Below, piece after piece: positions 50,498-62,788 of a stretch of 64,000 nt of DNA. The notes under the pieces were generated by a model that was given only the letters and a program-made list of their open reading frames with translations, made no database searches and was not told the origin of the DNA. The first letter of the stretch is position 1; each line of letters starts with the position of its first letter. A program made the translations under genes and the position numbers. Origin of the DNA: Jacaranda mimosifolia (lineage: Eukaryota > Streptophyta > Magnoliopsida > Lamiales > Bignoniaceae); the NCBI GenBank assembly GCA_018894105.1, contig CM032128.1, forward strand, positions 14,489,001 through 14,553,000. Direction: 5' to 3'.

Positions 50498-51526
50498 TCA
50501 AGCATTCCCCAAGTCCAACTTGATAAAGCCTTGGAAAGTGGCCACAACTCTTGCTCTATTTCCTAAGCGAAGGATTATTTCCCCTTCACGAAGACTCCTT
50601 CCTCTTTCCATCCCTTGTAATGAATAACAAAGGTGAGAACCGCATGTGGTATCAAATACCCATGTGGAAGAATTAGTCGTCATGTGCACTTCAATAAAGT
50701 ACATACCCTTTTCAAAGGTTGCAAGGTAAGCTTTGCAAATTTTTTTCCAATGCCCTTTTTTGCCACAGTGGAAACAATCAGCTTCAATTTTAAACTTTTT
50801 CTTAACCCTCCCGGAACTCTTCTCGGGTTGCTTCCCTTTCGAGGTAGAACTTTTCTTCCTTTTACCTCCATTTTATTGGATCTCTAGGGCCTTCGACTTG
50901 GAAAAGGATGCAAGCATAAGGGGTTTCTCCTTTCTCATAGTCGCCTTCACGGTCACAAGCATATTGACCAATTTGTTAATCATAACATCTTGCTTGGACA
51001 TATTGAAGTTCATAATGAATTGATCATATGATGGTGGCAATTACTATAGGATCAAATCCACGTAAAGGTTGTTGTCCATGACCACATCTAACTGTCCAAG
51101 CTTCTCAATGAGTCCAATCATCTTAAGGCCATGATCATGAACATTGGACCCTTCACTCATCCTTGCCCTAAAGAGCTCCTTGGACAAAGTGAACCTTTTG
51201 TGGCTACTTTGTACACCATACAATCTTTGCAAATGTACGTAGATCTCTCGAGCATGTTTCATGTGCTCATGAGTGTTTTGGAGCTCGTTGGATATGGATG
51301 CCATCATGACACACCTCACTTGTAGATCATCATCTACAAATTTTGTGAACATTTCACTTTGTGTGTCAGTGGCATCATCACCAAGTGTTTCCACGGGACT
51401 TTGATCAAGGACATAAGTCTGCTTTTTAGAGTTAAGAATGATTTTAAAGTTTATTAACCAATTTTGGAAGTTTGGCCTGGTAAGTTTATTGGTTTCCAAA
51501 ATTGATACGGGTGGATTCTTAGCCAT
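50498..51526 (-). pseudogene. Copia gag with zinc knuckle and protease start, disrupted
   Basis: The start is taken as ATG 51526-51524 (MAKNPPVSILETNKLTRPNF), the usual start type for this gag; an upstream ATG at 51610 adds a hydrophobic stretch and is less likely. A UBN2-type gag domain runs to about 51044, then a stop pair (LIL-stop-stop-LPPSYDQF). Zinc knuckle CFHCGKKGHWKKIC at 50776-50735. The protease follows with TWVFDTTCGSH near 50651: the catalytic DTG reads DTT. Gag would form particles around element RNA. Confidence 0.85.
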
Positions 51527-53448
51527 TTTGATTGAAGATTTCAAAAAGATACAAGAGGAGAAAAAAGAGTATAAGCATGTGATTGAGTTTGATATTAAAA
51601 ACATGTTCATGGACTTTCAAGTGTCTTTTCCTCCCACTATTTTATCAAATTCTTCACCCCCAAGAAGAATTTCGGGAAATCATATTTCCCAGTGAGAATC
51701 AAGATCCCAAAGACTTGCAAGTGGACCCACGACTCGTGAGACATCCACAAACAATCGAAGGGTAAGAAACTTTTGCTAATTGCATCTCATGCAACTCTTG
51801 ATATATTTTGCCTCATTTTTCATGTGGACCCATGACTCGTGAGACATCTACACTAATAGGTGTTAAGTCGGACCTACCAATCAACTTTAATTCAAGACGG
51901 GCACCCTGACATCCCACGACTCGTGTGACAATGTAGGGGTGTTCTCAAATCAAATGTGCATCATATGCTAAGCACATGGTCACATCTTTCCATTATAAGT
52001 GTGACCCATAATTCATGAGACATCACACAAAAAATGGTAGGATCGTCATGCCACATACTATTGGTAGAAGGCTTAGATTAATCAAAACTCTTTTAATTTA
52101 TATCCATTTCGACTTAATATTTGAAAAACACTTAGACGTTCTAAGTGGAGGGTTTTTGCTTACAAAGATCTCATCATTTTATCTTTTTATTTAGGTTTCT
52201 ATATTCTAAACATGCATCTCATACATCAATAGGATATGGAAAGCATAAATAAGTAAATGTGCCTAGCATGCTCCTAAGGTGGGATGACCATGAGCCAAAC
52301 CAAGTGGTGCACTTAGAGCCATAGGTGCACCACCTAGTTGATATTAGGAGGGTTAATTAAATCTAGCTATTACATGAGTGTATCCCATACATTCATGTGT
52401 TTTCAAAAGTCTCCATGCCTCCAAAGGTCTCCATTACTCCATGCAACAATTTCATGAATAGGAAATCCTCACTCCTAGTGATTCTACTCTCATAACAATT
52501 ATAAGGTAGAAATAAAGAGGCATGTAAGCCTCAATTTAATACAACCTATTTCAACAACTTGAAACAAATAAAATCAATATTAAAGGCCCATGATCATCCC
52601 CATTCATTCAACAATTAAATGAACAATAAATAAATATAGAATTAACAATTAATTCTAACAATTAAATGATTATCTCATAAACAAATAATTGAACAAGCAT
52701 AACATTTATGCCATAATTGGAAGATCAATTTTAACCAATTTTCAAAAGCATTAAAAAATGTCAAATATAATTTTGAGAACTTGCACAATACTTGTGCATC
52801 TAATATGTGTGGTGCAAAAATATTTCAAGCACAAAAGGAGTTGGAAAATAGGCTTAAGACTCACCAAAACCCAAAAATTGGGACTGCCGCCAAGCTTAGG
52901 CGCATGGCTAGGCAGGCCGCGCGCACAACATGCACGTAACACCCAGCAGCCCTCTGTTTTGGGGCTTCCAAGTGTGTCAAGCCATTTTTCCACTCAACTT
53001 TCATGCACCAATGATTTTAGCACATGTTCCCAACATTCAAACACACATTATAGATGAATTTCCAGATTCAAAACCTCTTTTAAAAATGAAAATTCAAGTG
53101 CGTAATCATGCCTTCAACAATCAGAAAAAGCCAGAATCATATTCTTCAAAATCTCCAATACAACTCCAATCAAATTGGATCCAAAAATGACCAAAACTCT
53201 TTTGATCAAACAACAACACGCTATATCAACATATAACATCAATAAATGCTAAATCAACATTTATCACTATGAATTGAAACATACTAAAACATTAATCAAC
53301 ACTTAAAACATATAATAGTGTGCTTTCAACTCATCATTCAAGGAGCCACACACAACATCAACCAAACAATCCAATCCATCATATAAATCAAGAATTTGGT
53401 GATCTTGATTAATTCATCACATGAATCAATCATCCAAAGCATGATCTA
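51527..53448 (-). other. Long leader of the copia element, with spaced repeats
   Basis: About 1.9 kb lie between primer site and gag, longer than usual. On the plus strand, 'cacgactcgtgagacatc' or a variant occurs near 51727, 51832, 51915 and 52010, roughly every 85-105 bp. Open frames at 52751-53190, on both strands, have no recognised domain. The rest is AT-rich. Confidence 0.6.
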
Positions 53449-53462
53449 GGCTTCGATACCAC
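53449..53462 (-). other. Primer binding site of the copia element, tRNA-Met type
   Basis: The minus strand reads GTGGTATCGAAGCC, close to TGGTATCAGAGC, the copia primer site complementary to initiator tRNA-Met. It lies a few bases inside the 5' LTR. Confidence 0.7.
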
Positions 53463-53466
53463 TTAA

Positions 53467-55700
53467 AAGCTAGTAAGGCACTAGGATCCAATTATAAAAA
53501 CTTCAAAGGCTCAATAAAATAGTGCTTACATGCTAACTAGGATCAAATCATGCTAGAGATTTAGATTAGGATAGAGTGTTACATTGAAATTGCAAAATCC
53601 AAAGAGTATGAGGTGAACACTTCACCTTTCCAGAAACTGTTAGAATATGCGTAGCTGGAGATGAGCGATTTTTGCCTCCATCAAATCACCTCCAAAATCA
53701 CAAAAAAATTACTAGAGATGCTCAACACCTTGAGGAACTCTCAGTAGAAAAATCCAGGCTGAAAAGCCTTCTAGATTTCAATGGAAAAAATTGCCAAGTC
53801 GAACTCTGTGCAGTGGATCTCCAAACCATTGCAAACAAAGTAGTTTGCCTCCATTGATATGATTCACACACTAAACAGATCTTCCAAAATCTCTAGCCTA
53901 TAAGCTCAAATAAGGCCAGAGATTAGCTATGGTGGGGGCCAATTTTGGTAGGGAAGAAGAAGAAAAAGCAAAGCTTTCAACACATGAATGAAATGCTTGC
54001 GAGGATTTTGGAGGGAATGGTGGAAAATCTAATTCTTCATACCTTTTGACATAATGACCAGCCCTCTCTCACTATATCTATATATAGAGGCTGGAAAGTG
54101 TGATGCTAAGCTGGCATCACACCTCCCATGAGGAGAAAGGGCGGCCAACTTGCATTTGCCAAGGTGGCAAATGCAAATTCAAATCTAATTTGAATTTTAC
54201 TTGTATTTTAATTACATTTGAAATCTAATTTCAAGTTAATTAAAATGCTAATTCAAATGAACATTTCATTTGAATTTTTCCTCCAAAATGTGTTCTTTTC
54301 ATTATTTAAATTAAACACTTTAATTGAATTAATTAACCTTTGACTTAACTCTTAAGTCAAATAAGCTCAACTCTAAAGCTTGAATTTTGTTAACTTAACT
54401 CTTTAAGTTCACTTGACCAATTGATGGTCATATTGGCACCAAATAAGTAACTCATTAGTTATTGGTCTAATTTAACTCCTTAAATTAATTGATTAATTTA
54501 ACACTTAAATTAATCAAGCCAAAATTGACCTTCAAAATTTGTACCTCAAAATCGGTCCACTAGGAGATTTTTTTCTAACACTTAGAAAATCTTTTCTTCA
54601 TCAAATAGGAAGCTATTTGGCTTCTTTGTGTGGCCCAATAGGTTCTGCCATTCATTTGACATGGGCTCACAACTCTTTGTGACTTTTGAATATCAAATAT
54701 TCATTTTAGTTTAAAACACTTTTGAACTAATCGACTCAATTCAATTAATTTCATTAATTGAAGAGTACCCAATCTCTACGGTCGATGTCCAACCTCAAGC
54801 CTATGGAGTCTAACTAATTGGCTGAAATGAATGTTCTAGAGAACTATTATAGTTCTACACATACCATGCAAACCGTCTCTTACCTCCCAAAAAGAGGCCT
54901 AAGACAAGATATTTGTCAGCTCCCTAATAGCTTTGGTACTATGCTTATATTCTCAATGTTCGATTCCCTTGTGCGACCTCATCTTTCGAAAACTCCTTTT
55001 CCAAATTGTCACACTACCTTGCGCAAGGATTTCTTGGAACTGACCATTATAGAATACATAGGAGATGCACTCATCCTTCACAAAAGCGAGGAGTCAGATT
55101 CTATCTTGGATCTCACAAACCTTTATGCCAAGTAGCTCATACCCAACCTCAATCCGAAAAACCCGCTAAGTTGTCAAGGAAGAGTCAAAGCATGAGAGGA
55201 TCAGACACAAGGTTACCATGGATCCTCAAGTCAAAGGACTAATAATATGCACTAGCGTAAGTTGGAGAACTTTCCACTACCGACTTGCCACTACGGCTAT
55301 CTAGTGGATTCTCCGGTGGGTCTTCAGTCCCTTGTTCTCTAACAAGCACCCACTAACATGCACCCATATCTCATGTGGTTGCTCATGGAATGGAGCAATA
55401 TCCAACTCTTGGATTTGTGCATCGTCAGTGTAAGTCTATCTAAATCTTAGATGCTCTATCTCATAAGATTCTATGATTTGGAAGATTTAAGATCACGACC
55501 ATATGAGACTTATTGCATGGTCATCAAACTAAGTCCCATAGTCATAAGTGATCTAGGAGCTTCATCCAAATGCAAGTGAAGTAATAAAGAGCATAAGCTA
55601 AAGATGACCATATAAAGAATATCATTCAATCTAGATTGTTTTACAAGGAAATAGCTTTTATAAGGCCAATCTAATTGGCTTGCCAGGCACTATTCCAATA
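53467..55700 (-). repeat. 5' LTR of the copia element
   Basis: On the minus strand it begins TATTGGAATAGTGCC (TGTTGG in the solo copy at 20337) and ends next to the primer site. About 2.23 kb. TATA-like 'ctatatatag' near 54077. The inner limit is set from the primer site and has an error of a few bases. It is related over its first part to the solo LTR 20337-22409. Confidence 0.8.
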
Positions 55701-56006
55701 TGTTCTTGGTAAGTTTTATAGATCCTCACGAACACTTGAGCGTCTTTCAATATAGTCGACCATAAGTATCCTTGCCAAAGAGTTTTTGGTACCAATGATC
55801 TTGTTCTAGAGTGATTTCCACATAAGCTGAACTGATTCCACATAAGCCAGAGTGTATCTCTCTTAGCACATATCTTTCCTTCTAGATGGTAGGTACTCTG
55901 GTAGGGCACGAGAAATCTCTTTTGTATAAGTCTCCGTTTATCAAAACAAATCTAGCAATTTACACCTTCACCTAGCATGCCTCATTTGGGTCGCTTGGGA
56001 GGTGGT
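55701..56006 (-). pseudogene. Gypsy integrase fragment, left of a solo LTR
   Basis: The minus frame contains CGNHSRTRSLVPKTLWQGY and LKDAQVFVRIYKTYQEH, the zinc-binding N-terminal part of a Ty3/gypsy integrase; a usual CDKCQ is read as YKTYQ, so zinc cysteines are lost. It is cut at 55700 by the copia LTR and at 56006 by the solo LTR. The matching upstream part is at 59055-60345. Confidence 0.75.
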
Positions 56007-59000
56007 TGTAATGCCCCATCTTGGGATAGCACCTAAGTTGAGGGCCACTCAATCCAAACTTAAATCTCAATTCATAATACAAGCAAGCCCATTAGAAAAT
56101 CTTTCCAAAATTATCAGAGATAGCAACGAACTTCAACTTAAACAAACCTTAGCAAAAGTACAATTTACATGTCATGATAGATCCCATCATTCATATACAT
56201 GCTGCAAACCTTAAGTTCAAACATGACATATCACAATATCTCAAAGTTTAAAACTTAACATACAAGTTATCCTTTAGCAGATAACATATTATTTACATGC
56301 CACATATTAGAACTCAGTCTTAATATATAACTTCTAATCTATTACAGAACATTCACCAATTCATGCCTGAGGTTCGAGTTCATCACCTAAACCTGTCTGG
56401 GAAATCAATATGATATGGGGGGTAAGTTCAAAGACTTAGTGATGGATAAACTTAAGAACAACAGTAAGGATCTATGGAGGAAGATTCAACTCAATAGATC
56501 ACAAATTTAATAGTCAAAACAAGGCATATCAAGAAGCAGGCAATAACAATTTAGCAAACAAGAAGCGCTTCTGCCTTATTGCTCTATGAATAGATTACAG
56601 GTAGTCGAGATACAATCAAGTAAAACAAACCCAAAGCATGTGCAATCCAATAGATTATAATAAAACATGCATAGCAGATTCACCTTATACCAGTCAGTTA
56701 ATCAGTTTACCAAAGCGTGACAGCTTGGTACATGGCAGATGCCCATACGGAATTGTATAGTGCATCGCAGATACCTAGGGAGAAATTCCTTGCACGCCGT
56801 TGATGGCTAGGGGAGAATCCCTAGCGTATCGCCTACACTTAGAGAGAAATCCCTTGGCCCAATAATTCTCCGTACATATAACATAATCAATAATCGTTTG
56901 TGTATATGCCTAGGGGGAACACATCATTGACACCCAGGGGGAAATCCCTAGTGTATCAAGGATACCAGGTAAACAAATATGCCATCAAGGCAAACGATAA
57001 TAGGACAAAATAGTATAAAACAATGCAGAAATGATGACAAGGCAATACGATATAAGTAAACAATTCAAAATAGCTAACATGGTCATTTGACGCTATACAG
57101 ATAAACAAGTATGCCAGCAAGGCAATAGATAACGACATAGGACAGTATAGATAACAATACAAATATGCAACAGAGCAATATAGATAATAGGTAAGAGTTC
57201 TGTGCTCCAGAACAGATAGGAATCAGAATCAATAATAAGCGATAACCCTCACAGGATGTACACATCAAATAATAGATAACAATCGAGATCTCAAGCAGTT
57301 TACAAATTTTAATAAACACAATGCAGTTAGGGTTTATCACAATAACAGATAGGTATGAGAAAGTGCCAGATTGGCAGACCCTCACCTCCGTAATCTCATA
57401 AAGAGCAATCACAGCCAGCAGTCTATTGATCAGTAGGATCCACTTCTTCGTTACCTAATCAAAATAGTATATTCACAGTTAAAATCCCCATTCAACTTTA
57501 ATCCTTAATAATTACTTACACCATTAGTAGTCTAAAATCACTACTTGCTCAGCTAATATGGTAGTTTTAGGGTTCAATCAGTATTATCATTATTGTACGG
57601 CTAATTATGCCATTAATATGGGAATATTTTATAGGGTTTATATCGGTACTAGCAAAAGGGCATAATTAGGTCCTTAATTATATAATTAACCTCATATCAT
57701 TATCTCAAATCAAAATAATAACCCAATTATCTTAATCAACCCAATCATTGTTACTTAGGTCTCAAATCCATAAAATTAGGGTTTTAACACCTAATCTACT
57801 TATTTAACCAAGATTATAATATACTAAATCCAAGTCCGCAAAATGGTTAAAATCATACATGCATGGTTTATAAGTCCGATTCTTATATCAATGCTTCATC
57901 CTCTTTGACATAATATAAGATTTAGGGTTTTCTCTTTTGATTAACTCAATTAATCCCAATATAATCATACAATAATACAAATCCGGGCTCACTAATTTAT
58001 AAATACACATGAATGATCGAATCTTGGTTCTATATCATATTTCATACTCCCATTTGCACTACAACACATGATTTAACAAGAATAAAATAGCATAATGACT
58101 TTAATCCCCAAACTCCAACTTTTACCAAATCTTCTTATCGAGACATTGAAACCACAAACCAATTCCACCATTGGAACCACCGCGATGAGATGAAAAAACT
58201 ATCTCAGAATCGTTGCCATTGGCCGTAGTGCGCCATCGTGCATTGCGGCCGGAAAGGTGCACCACCACCACCATTAGGTGCTTTTCAGTGCAAGGAACCT
58301 AACGCCCAACTCAGTTTCTTATTTTGCCACTAAGAAGACAGTTAATTGCGACCTTGAAGCTCCAGCGTCGCTGCTGGCTGTTTCTCCAAATTCCTCAAGC
58401 TCTGGTGGTCCATTTTCAAGATTGGAAGCACCTACACGATCCTTGAGCTAAGCCTTATAATACCCAGTAACCAAACCTAAGTTTCAATCACCGGAGTGTA
58501 GAGACCCATCACCTCCGCCGTGGGCCACCTTTGGCTCTAATTTTCTCGGCAAGCTACCGATTGTTTGAGTGCAAGTTTGGTATGAGTTTATTCCTTGAGC
58601 TTAGCGGAACAAGGTGGTATGTTTAGTTTAGAGTTTCGTCGATCACCAGGGAGAGTTCACCAGAGGAGTTGACGGAGGATACATATGAGAATGAAGAAAG
58701 ATGGGGGAGAAAAACTATATATAAAACTATTTTTCAAAAATTCTAAATTGACCCCAGAATTTCAATCCCATTTTCAATTAAGTCCTCCAAGACATAATGA
58801 AACCTCAATTCAGCCCCTAGAATTAGTGAGTGCCTCAAATTAGCCCATTTGACCCAAAATAATTCCATGCAAATCCTCAAAACCTTCAAATGTTGGTCCA
58901 ATCAAGTCTTCTCAATTTGCAATTTGCCTCCAAAATTTTCAATTTCCTTGCAATTAAGTCCTTTTTATTAATTTTCGGGCCCTAAAATTGACTAGCCAAT

Positions 59001-59054
59001 TTTTTGATTTCTAAATCTTTATTTTCTCAATTTCCTAATTTTAGGGGTGGTACA
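56007..59054 (-). mobile_element. Solo LTR of a gypsy element (TGTAATGCC/TGTACCACC ends)
   Basis: The 3048-bp unit has plus-strand ends TGTAATGCCCC and GGGGTGGTACA. Flanking bases gtggt (56002-56006) and gtggc (59055-59059) fit a 5-bp duplication with one change. It splits a gypsy pol frame: integrase to the left, RNase H to the right. It aligns with the reverse complement of 11933-14628 over the '...ggaggtgagggt...' block and others. It carries 'cctagggggaa'-type repeats at about 56770-56960. Minus frames at 56956-57412 are not genes. Confidence 0.82.
56770..56960. repeat. Short repeats around 'agggggaaatccct'
   Basis: Variants such as 'ctagggagaaattccttgc', 'ctaggggagaatccctagc', 'gagagaaatcccttgg' and 'cccagggggaaatccctag' recur about every 40-50 bp. 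Each has a short inverted repeat (aggga/tccct). They lie in the LTR 56007-59054 at a place that may correspond to the 37-bp array of the LTR at 11933. Confidence 0.6.
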
Positions 59055-60345
59055 GTGGCCATCTCGCAAGTACTTCACAATAGGAGTCATCCACGTGATG
59101 GCACCAGCCTCTATATCTATTATCTCGAAGAAGGGGTCCGTCTCATTCCTAGGAGGCCATTGGTCTAGGGTGTCTATAGTGAAGAATATGATATGTTGGT
59201 TCTCCATAGTAGTCAATGAGTTGGTGATCTTAGCTAGCCAGTCGGCATCCTAATTTTCTTTTCGCAGAGTCTAAGTTGAGGTACTTAGCCATGCTACCTT
59301 TTTTAGCCTATAGCTTATAGTGATTTGGTTTACTACCAATTGAGAATCGTTATGAACAGCTAAGCGCCACATCCTAGCCACGTAAGCCAGCTTCATCCCT
59401 ATGATTAGCGCCTCGTACTTGACTTCATTATTGGAGGCAGAGAATGTAAGTCTTACTGCATATTCCATCCTCCCACCATAGAGGCTCTCCAAGACTATTC
59501 CTGCTTCAATGTCCGCTCTTGTGGCTATGGCTGACCCATGTACGTAAAGGACTTAAGTAGGGAGGGAGCCTCCCATGTCTTCTTTAGTGCTATCTATTAG
59601 AAAATTTTCTAGAACTTGTGCGTCAAGTGCGATATTTGTTTCAATACTAACCTAGTTCTACCGCCAGCTTGACGAGTTTTCCTGAGGCTTCTAGATTATT
59701 GAGTATCCTTCTCAAGGGATAGTTGTTAAGCATCACGATCTAGTGAGCTTGGAAGTATGGGCAAAGCTTCTAAGAAGCCATCACCATGGCGTATCGCATT
59801 TCAAGACCCTGCAAGAGATGGCTGACATAATACACCAATTGGTGTTCTCTTTCTTGGTCGCACACCAAGTCAGTGTTGATTGCGACATTTGTGGCTGTGA
59901 GATATAAGCATAATGTTCCCCTGGCCTCAATTTCTTAGCACTGGTGGTGACATGAGGTATTCCTTCAACTGTAGAAAGGCTCTATTGCATTCGATGTTCA
60001 TTCAAAATCTTTGACTCCTTTTAAGATCTTGAGAAAATGTTGTCTTTCTTGGCAGAATGGGAAATGAAGTGGTTCAGCGCTACTAGTGATCATCCTACTA
60101 GCATATGCAGTTCCTTGATTTTATATGGGTGGCATCTATAATACTGCTTTGATCTTTTCAGGGACTTCAATCCCATGCCTTGATACCATGCATCCTACGA
60201 ACTTGCCTCCGTGCGCCCCAAAGGCGCATTATGCCGGATTAAATCACATATTAAATCTCTTCAAAATATCGAGGCATTCTCCTATATTGGGGCGATGGTT
60301 CATTGCTCACGGCTTTTGAGCAGCACATCACCCGTGTATTTCTTA
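59055..60345 (-). pseudogene. Gypsy reverse transcriptase tail and RNase H, right of the solo LTR
   Basis: Reading leftward from 60345: the active box YTGDVLLKS (normally YxDD), then NIGECLDILKRFN, CAFGAHGGKFVGCMVSRHGI and EKIKAVL, the end of a reverse transcriptase; after a decayed stretch, RNase H with YAVRLTFSASNNEVKYEALI and HNDSQLVVNQI at 59470-59300; then TPIVKYLRDG near 59080. It continues across the solo LTR into the integrase piece at 56006. Sequence style suggests the Tat lineage. Several stops. Confidence 0.82.
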
Positions 60346-62788
60346 TGTAGGTTTTAGATTTTTTTTGTTTAATGTGCCGGTTATATTAAAAGGAATAATT
60401 TTTACATGTTTTGCTAAATATTATATTTCAAACACCTATTGTTATTGTTGTTGAACAATTCCCAAACTTTGGTCATAACTACTGATGTATGATTTCTAGA
60501 GTTTGTAATGTTATGTAATGACAACATCATTTTACTTAATTGTATATATCATTATTGATAAATATAATTATTGACAAAGTAAGAAAAGGTTATTATAATG
60601 TTGAAATTTTTTATATCTGCGGTAGATAGAGTGGTTTAAATGTAATATTTTTAAAATGATAAGGTTGTCTAATTATTGTATGCTTAACCAGGAGAATTTC
60701 ATTGCAAAGATGGCAAATAATTTATTTTGTCAATTAATTGTAGTTAATTTTTTATTACAGAGATGGAGTTTTAGTTATATGAAGAAAAACAAGAAATCTA
60801 GAGCTAGTTCTAGTGTTGTAGCAGAAATTGTAATTTGGGTGTGAATTTGGGGCGCGCATGATGAACCAATTAGAGAGGCACAAGATTGGTTCTAATTTGT
60901 TTTTGAATTTCGATGTGAACATGTTACCATGTAGTCTTTGATGCTCATATATTTTTGTTCACTATGAGCATATTTGTATAAGATATTTGATAATTTGTAG
61001 ATTGTGGATGGATGAACAATTAATTGGTATTTGTGTAACTTAGACTTGAGTATACTTGTAAGTTGAAGTGAATTCTACATGCGTCTTGTAACTTGTTGGT
61101 ACGTTCAAAAATGTAAATGTATGTTCACAAATTGTCATTGTAGATTGTTCTATGATAATTTCTGTCATTCTTAGAGATAAAATGACTTAAAAGAGTCTTT
61201 TCAAATGACGTGTTCGTCAAGAGCATTTTTGAGTTTCCAAAAGATTTTTTGATTGACGTCCGCAATTTCCTTAACAGTTGCTAACGGCTTGTACAATTTA
61301 TAATAAGCAGGCAAAATGTCAAAAGGGCATTTGTCATTTAAAAATTTTTGGGCTTTCTTAAATGAAACTCACCTCAGTGAAGTTTTGGTGGCTAACTCAA
61401 AAAGAGATTCACTGAGTGTAACAATAAGATTCCACTCTGACGGATGTCATTGAAAAAAATAAAAATATATGGGGTTGAGCTGCAACTAAAGTCTAACATC
61501 AAAGAGAAACTGAACCTTACCCCAATATGATATATTTGATAAAATTTCATGGCAAAAGTACTAAAAGCTTTTTAATTGGTAGAAATTGCGCCACATTCTT
61601 TTGGGTAGGATGACAATAAAATTTGAAAAAATATGGAACAACTTTACAGTTGAGGTCTAATGTTGGAGACAGAAGAAATAAAAAGAACAGATGCATATTT
61701 GCTGAGAATCTCCTTAGGAAGTGTGGTGGAGCAGCAGGGGATCTATGCTGACTGACGCTAAGCTGAAGGCCAATCTGAATTCAATGGGCATCGAGGAGTG
61801 CTTAAAGACGAGAAATCTTGTCGTAAAACAAGGATTATGCTCTAGCTACACAAAGTGCAAAATAAATATTCCATCTAGCATTAGAAATGCTCTCCCTACC
61901 TCCCAATTTTCATTCAGAAACTATTTAATCAGGATAATTTGTTAGTGCTGCAACCTATGCCGCGGTTAATTTTTAGATGACTCAAAATGTGCTCCATAAT
62001 CGCAGTAACTCAAGTAGCATTGCACACAAACATACCAGTACTGGTGGTAGTTTATTTGGGCGCTACTGATTCTATTCAAGTAAGGAATGCAGAATAAGGT
62101 CTATGCATGTAAATAGAGAAGGGATAGAGCTTACTCACTTGCAAATCAAGGACTTTCTCTAGTTTGAATTCAAAGCAATTTGAAAAGCCCGAGATGAAAA
62201 TTGTTCTTTTTCCAACTTCATGAAGTTATCACAAAGTTAACTGATGTACCAACCCACCTACAGAATATAAGCATTGACAAAAATAATGTGATGCAGTTTA
62301 TTGGTATTATTCACGTCAATAATCCATACCGACTGTTCTTGAACAGTTGTTCAATCATTTCAAGAGAATTAGTATCGGCGACATTAAATCGATTAATTAT
62401 GATTATTCAGATTGATTGAACCAGCAACTAAGCATAAAAATACCCTGTGCCCCTTGGGCGGTGTGGCATCAGCATAGTGATGTTGTAGACTTGAGAATGG
62501 ATAACTCCGATTAGTATAAAAGTTTAGCTTTTATTCAGATGTAAAGCTATCAAATCATTATAGCCTATAAATGTTCGGACCACAGTGCAAAGTACAACCT
62601 GATTTGTAAGCTTCCTAAGTTGAACCCTTGAAATACACTCAGCCGTTGAAGGAGTACTCCAGCAAATGGCAGAAGTTAATTACTATAGTTGGAAGTTCCA
62701 TGTTCAGATCTTTTGCAGCTCTGATGGAAAGTTCTTGCAAGATAATGGATGGACAATAACAAAGGATAGTTGGAGTTCACTTTGCAAG
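60346..62788. other. Intergenic DNA between the gypsy remnant and CRR2, unassigned
   Basis: No domain was recognised. 60650-61100 is AT-rich; 61240-61440 includes text such as 'gtcaaaagggcatttgtcat'; open frames of 60-74 codons at 60656, 61721 and 62201 are unsupported. The last few hundred bases should hold the 3' UTR of the PPR gene. A transposon relic near 60.4-61.4 kb is possible but not shown. Confidence 0.4.

Larger units (their letters stand above)
45533..55700 (-). mobile_element. Ty1/copia LTR retrotransposon, decayed, truncated at its 3' LTR
   Basis: On the minus strand in order: 5' LTR (55700-53467), primer site, long leader, gag with zinc knuckle, protease, integrase, reverse transcriptase, RNase H, purine tract, 3' LTR (47660-45533). 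Domain order with integrase before reverse transcriptase defines copia. The 3' LTR lacks about 140 bp that the 5' LTR has at its inner end. It interrupts an integrase frame of an older gypsy remnant at 55700. Long LTRs starting TGTTGGAAT suggest the Tork/Angela group, tentatively. Coding parts are broken. Confidence 0.9.

Noticed and set aside
52758..53190. Plus-strand frames of 86 and 99 codons
   Set aside because: They lie in the copia leader, overlap each other and the opposite strand, and have no domain.
56956..57412. Hydrophobic minus-strand frames, possible membrane protein
   Set aside because: They lie in a solo LTR rich in T on that strand; no homologue was recognised.
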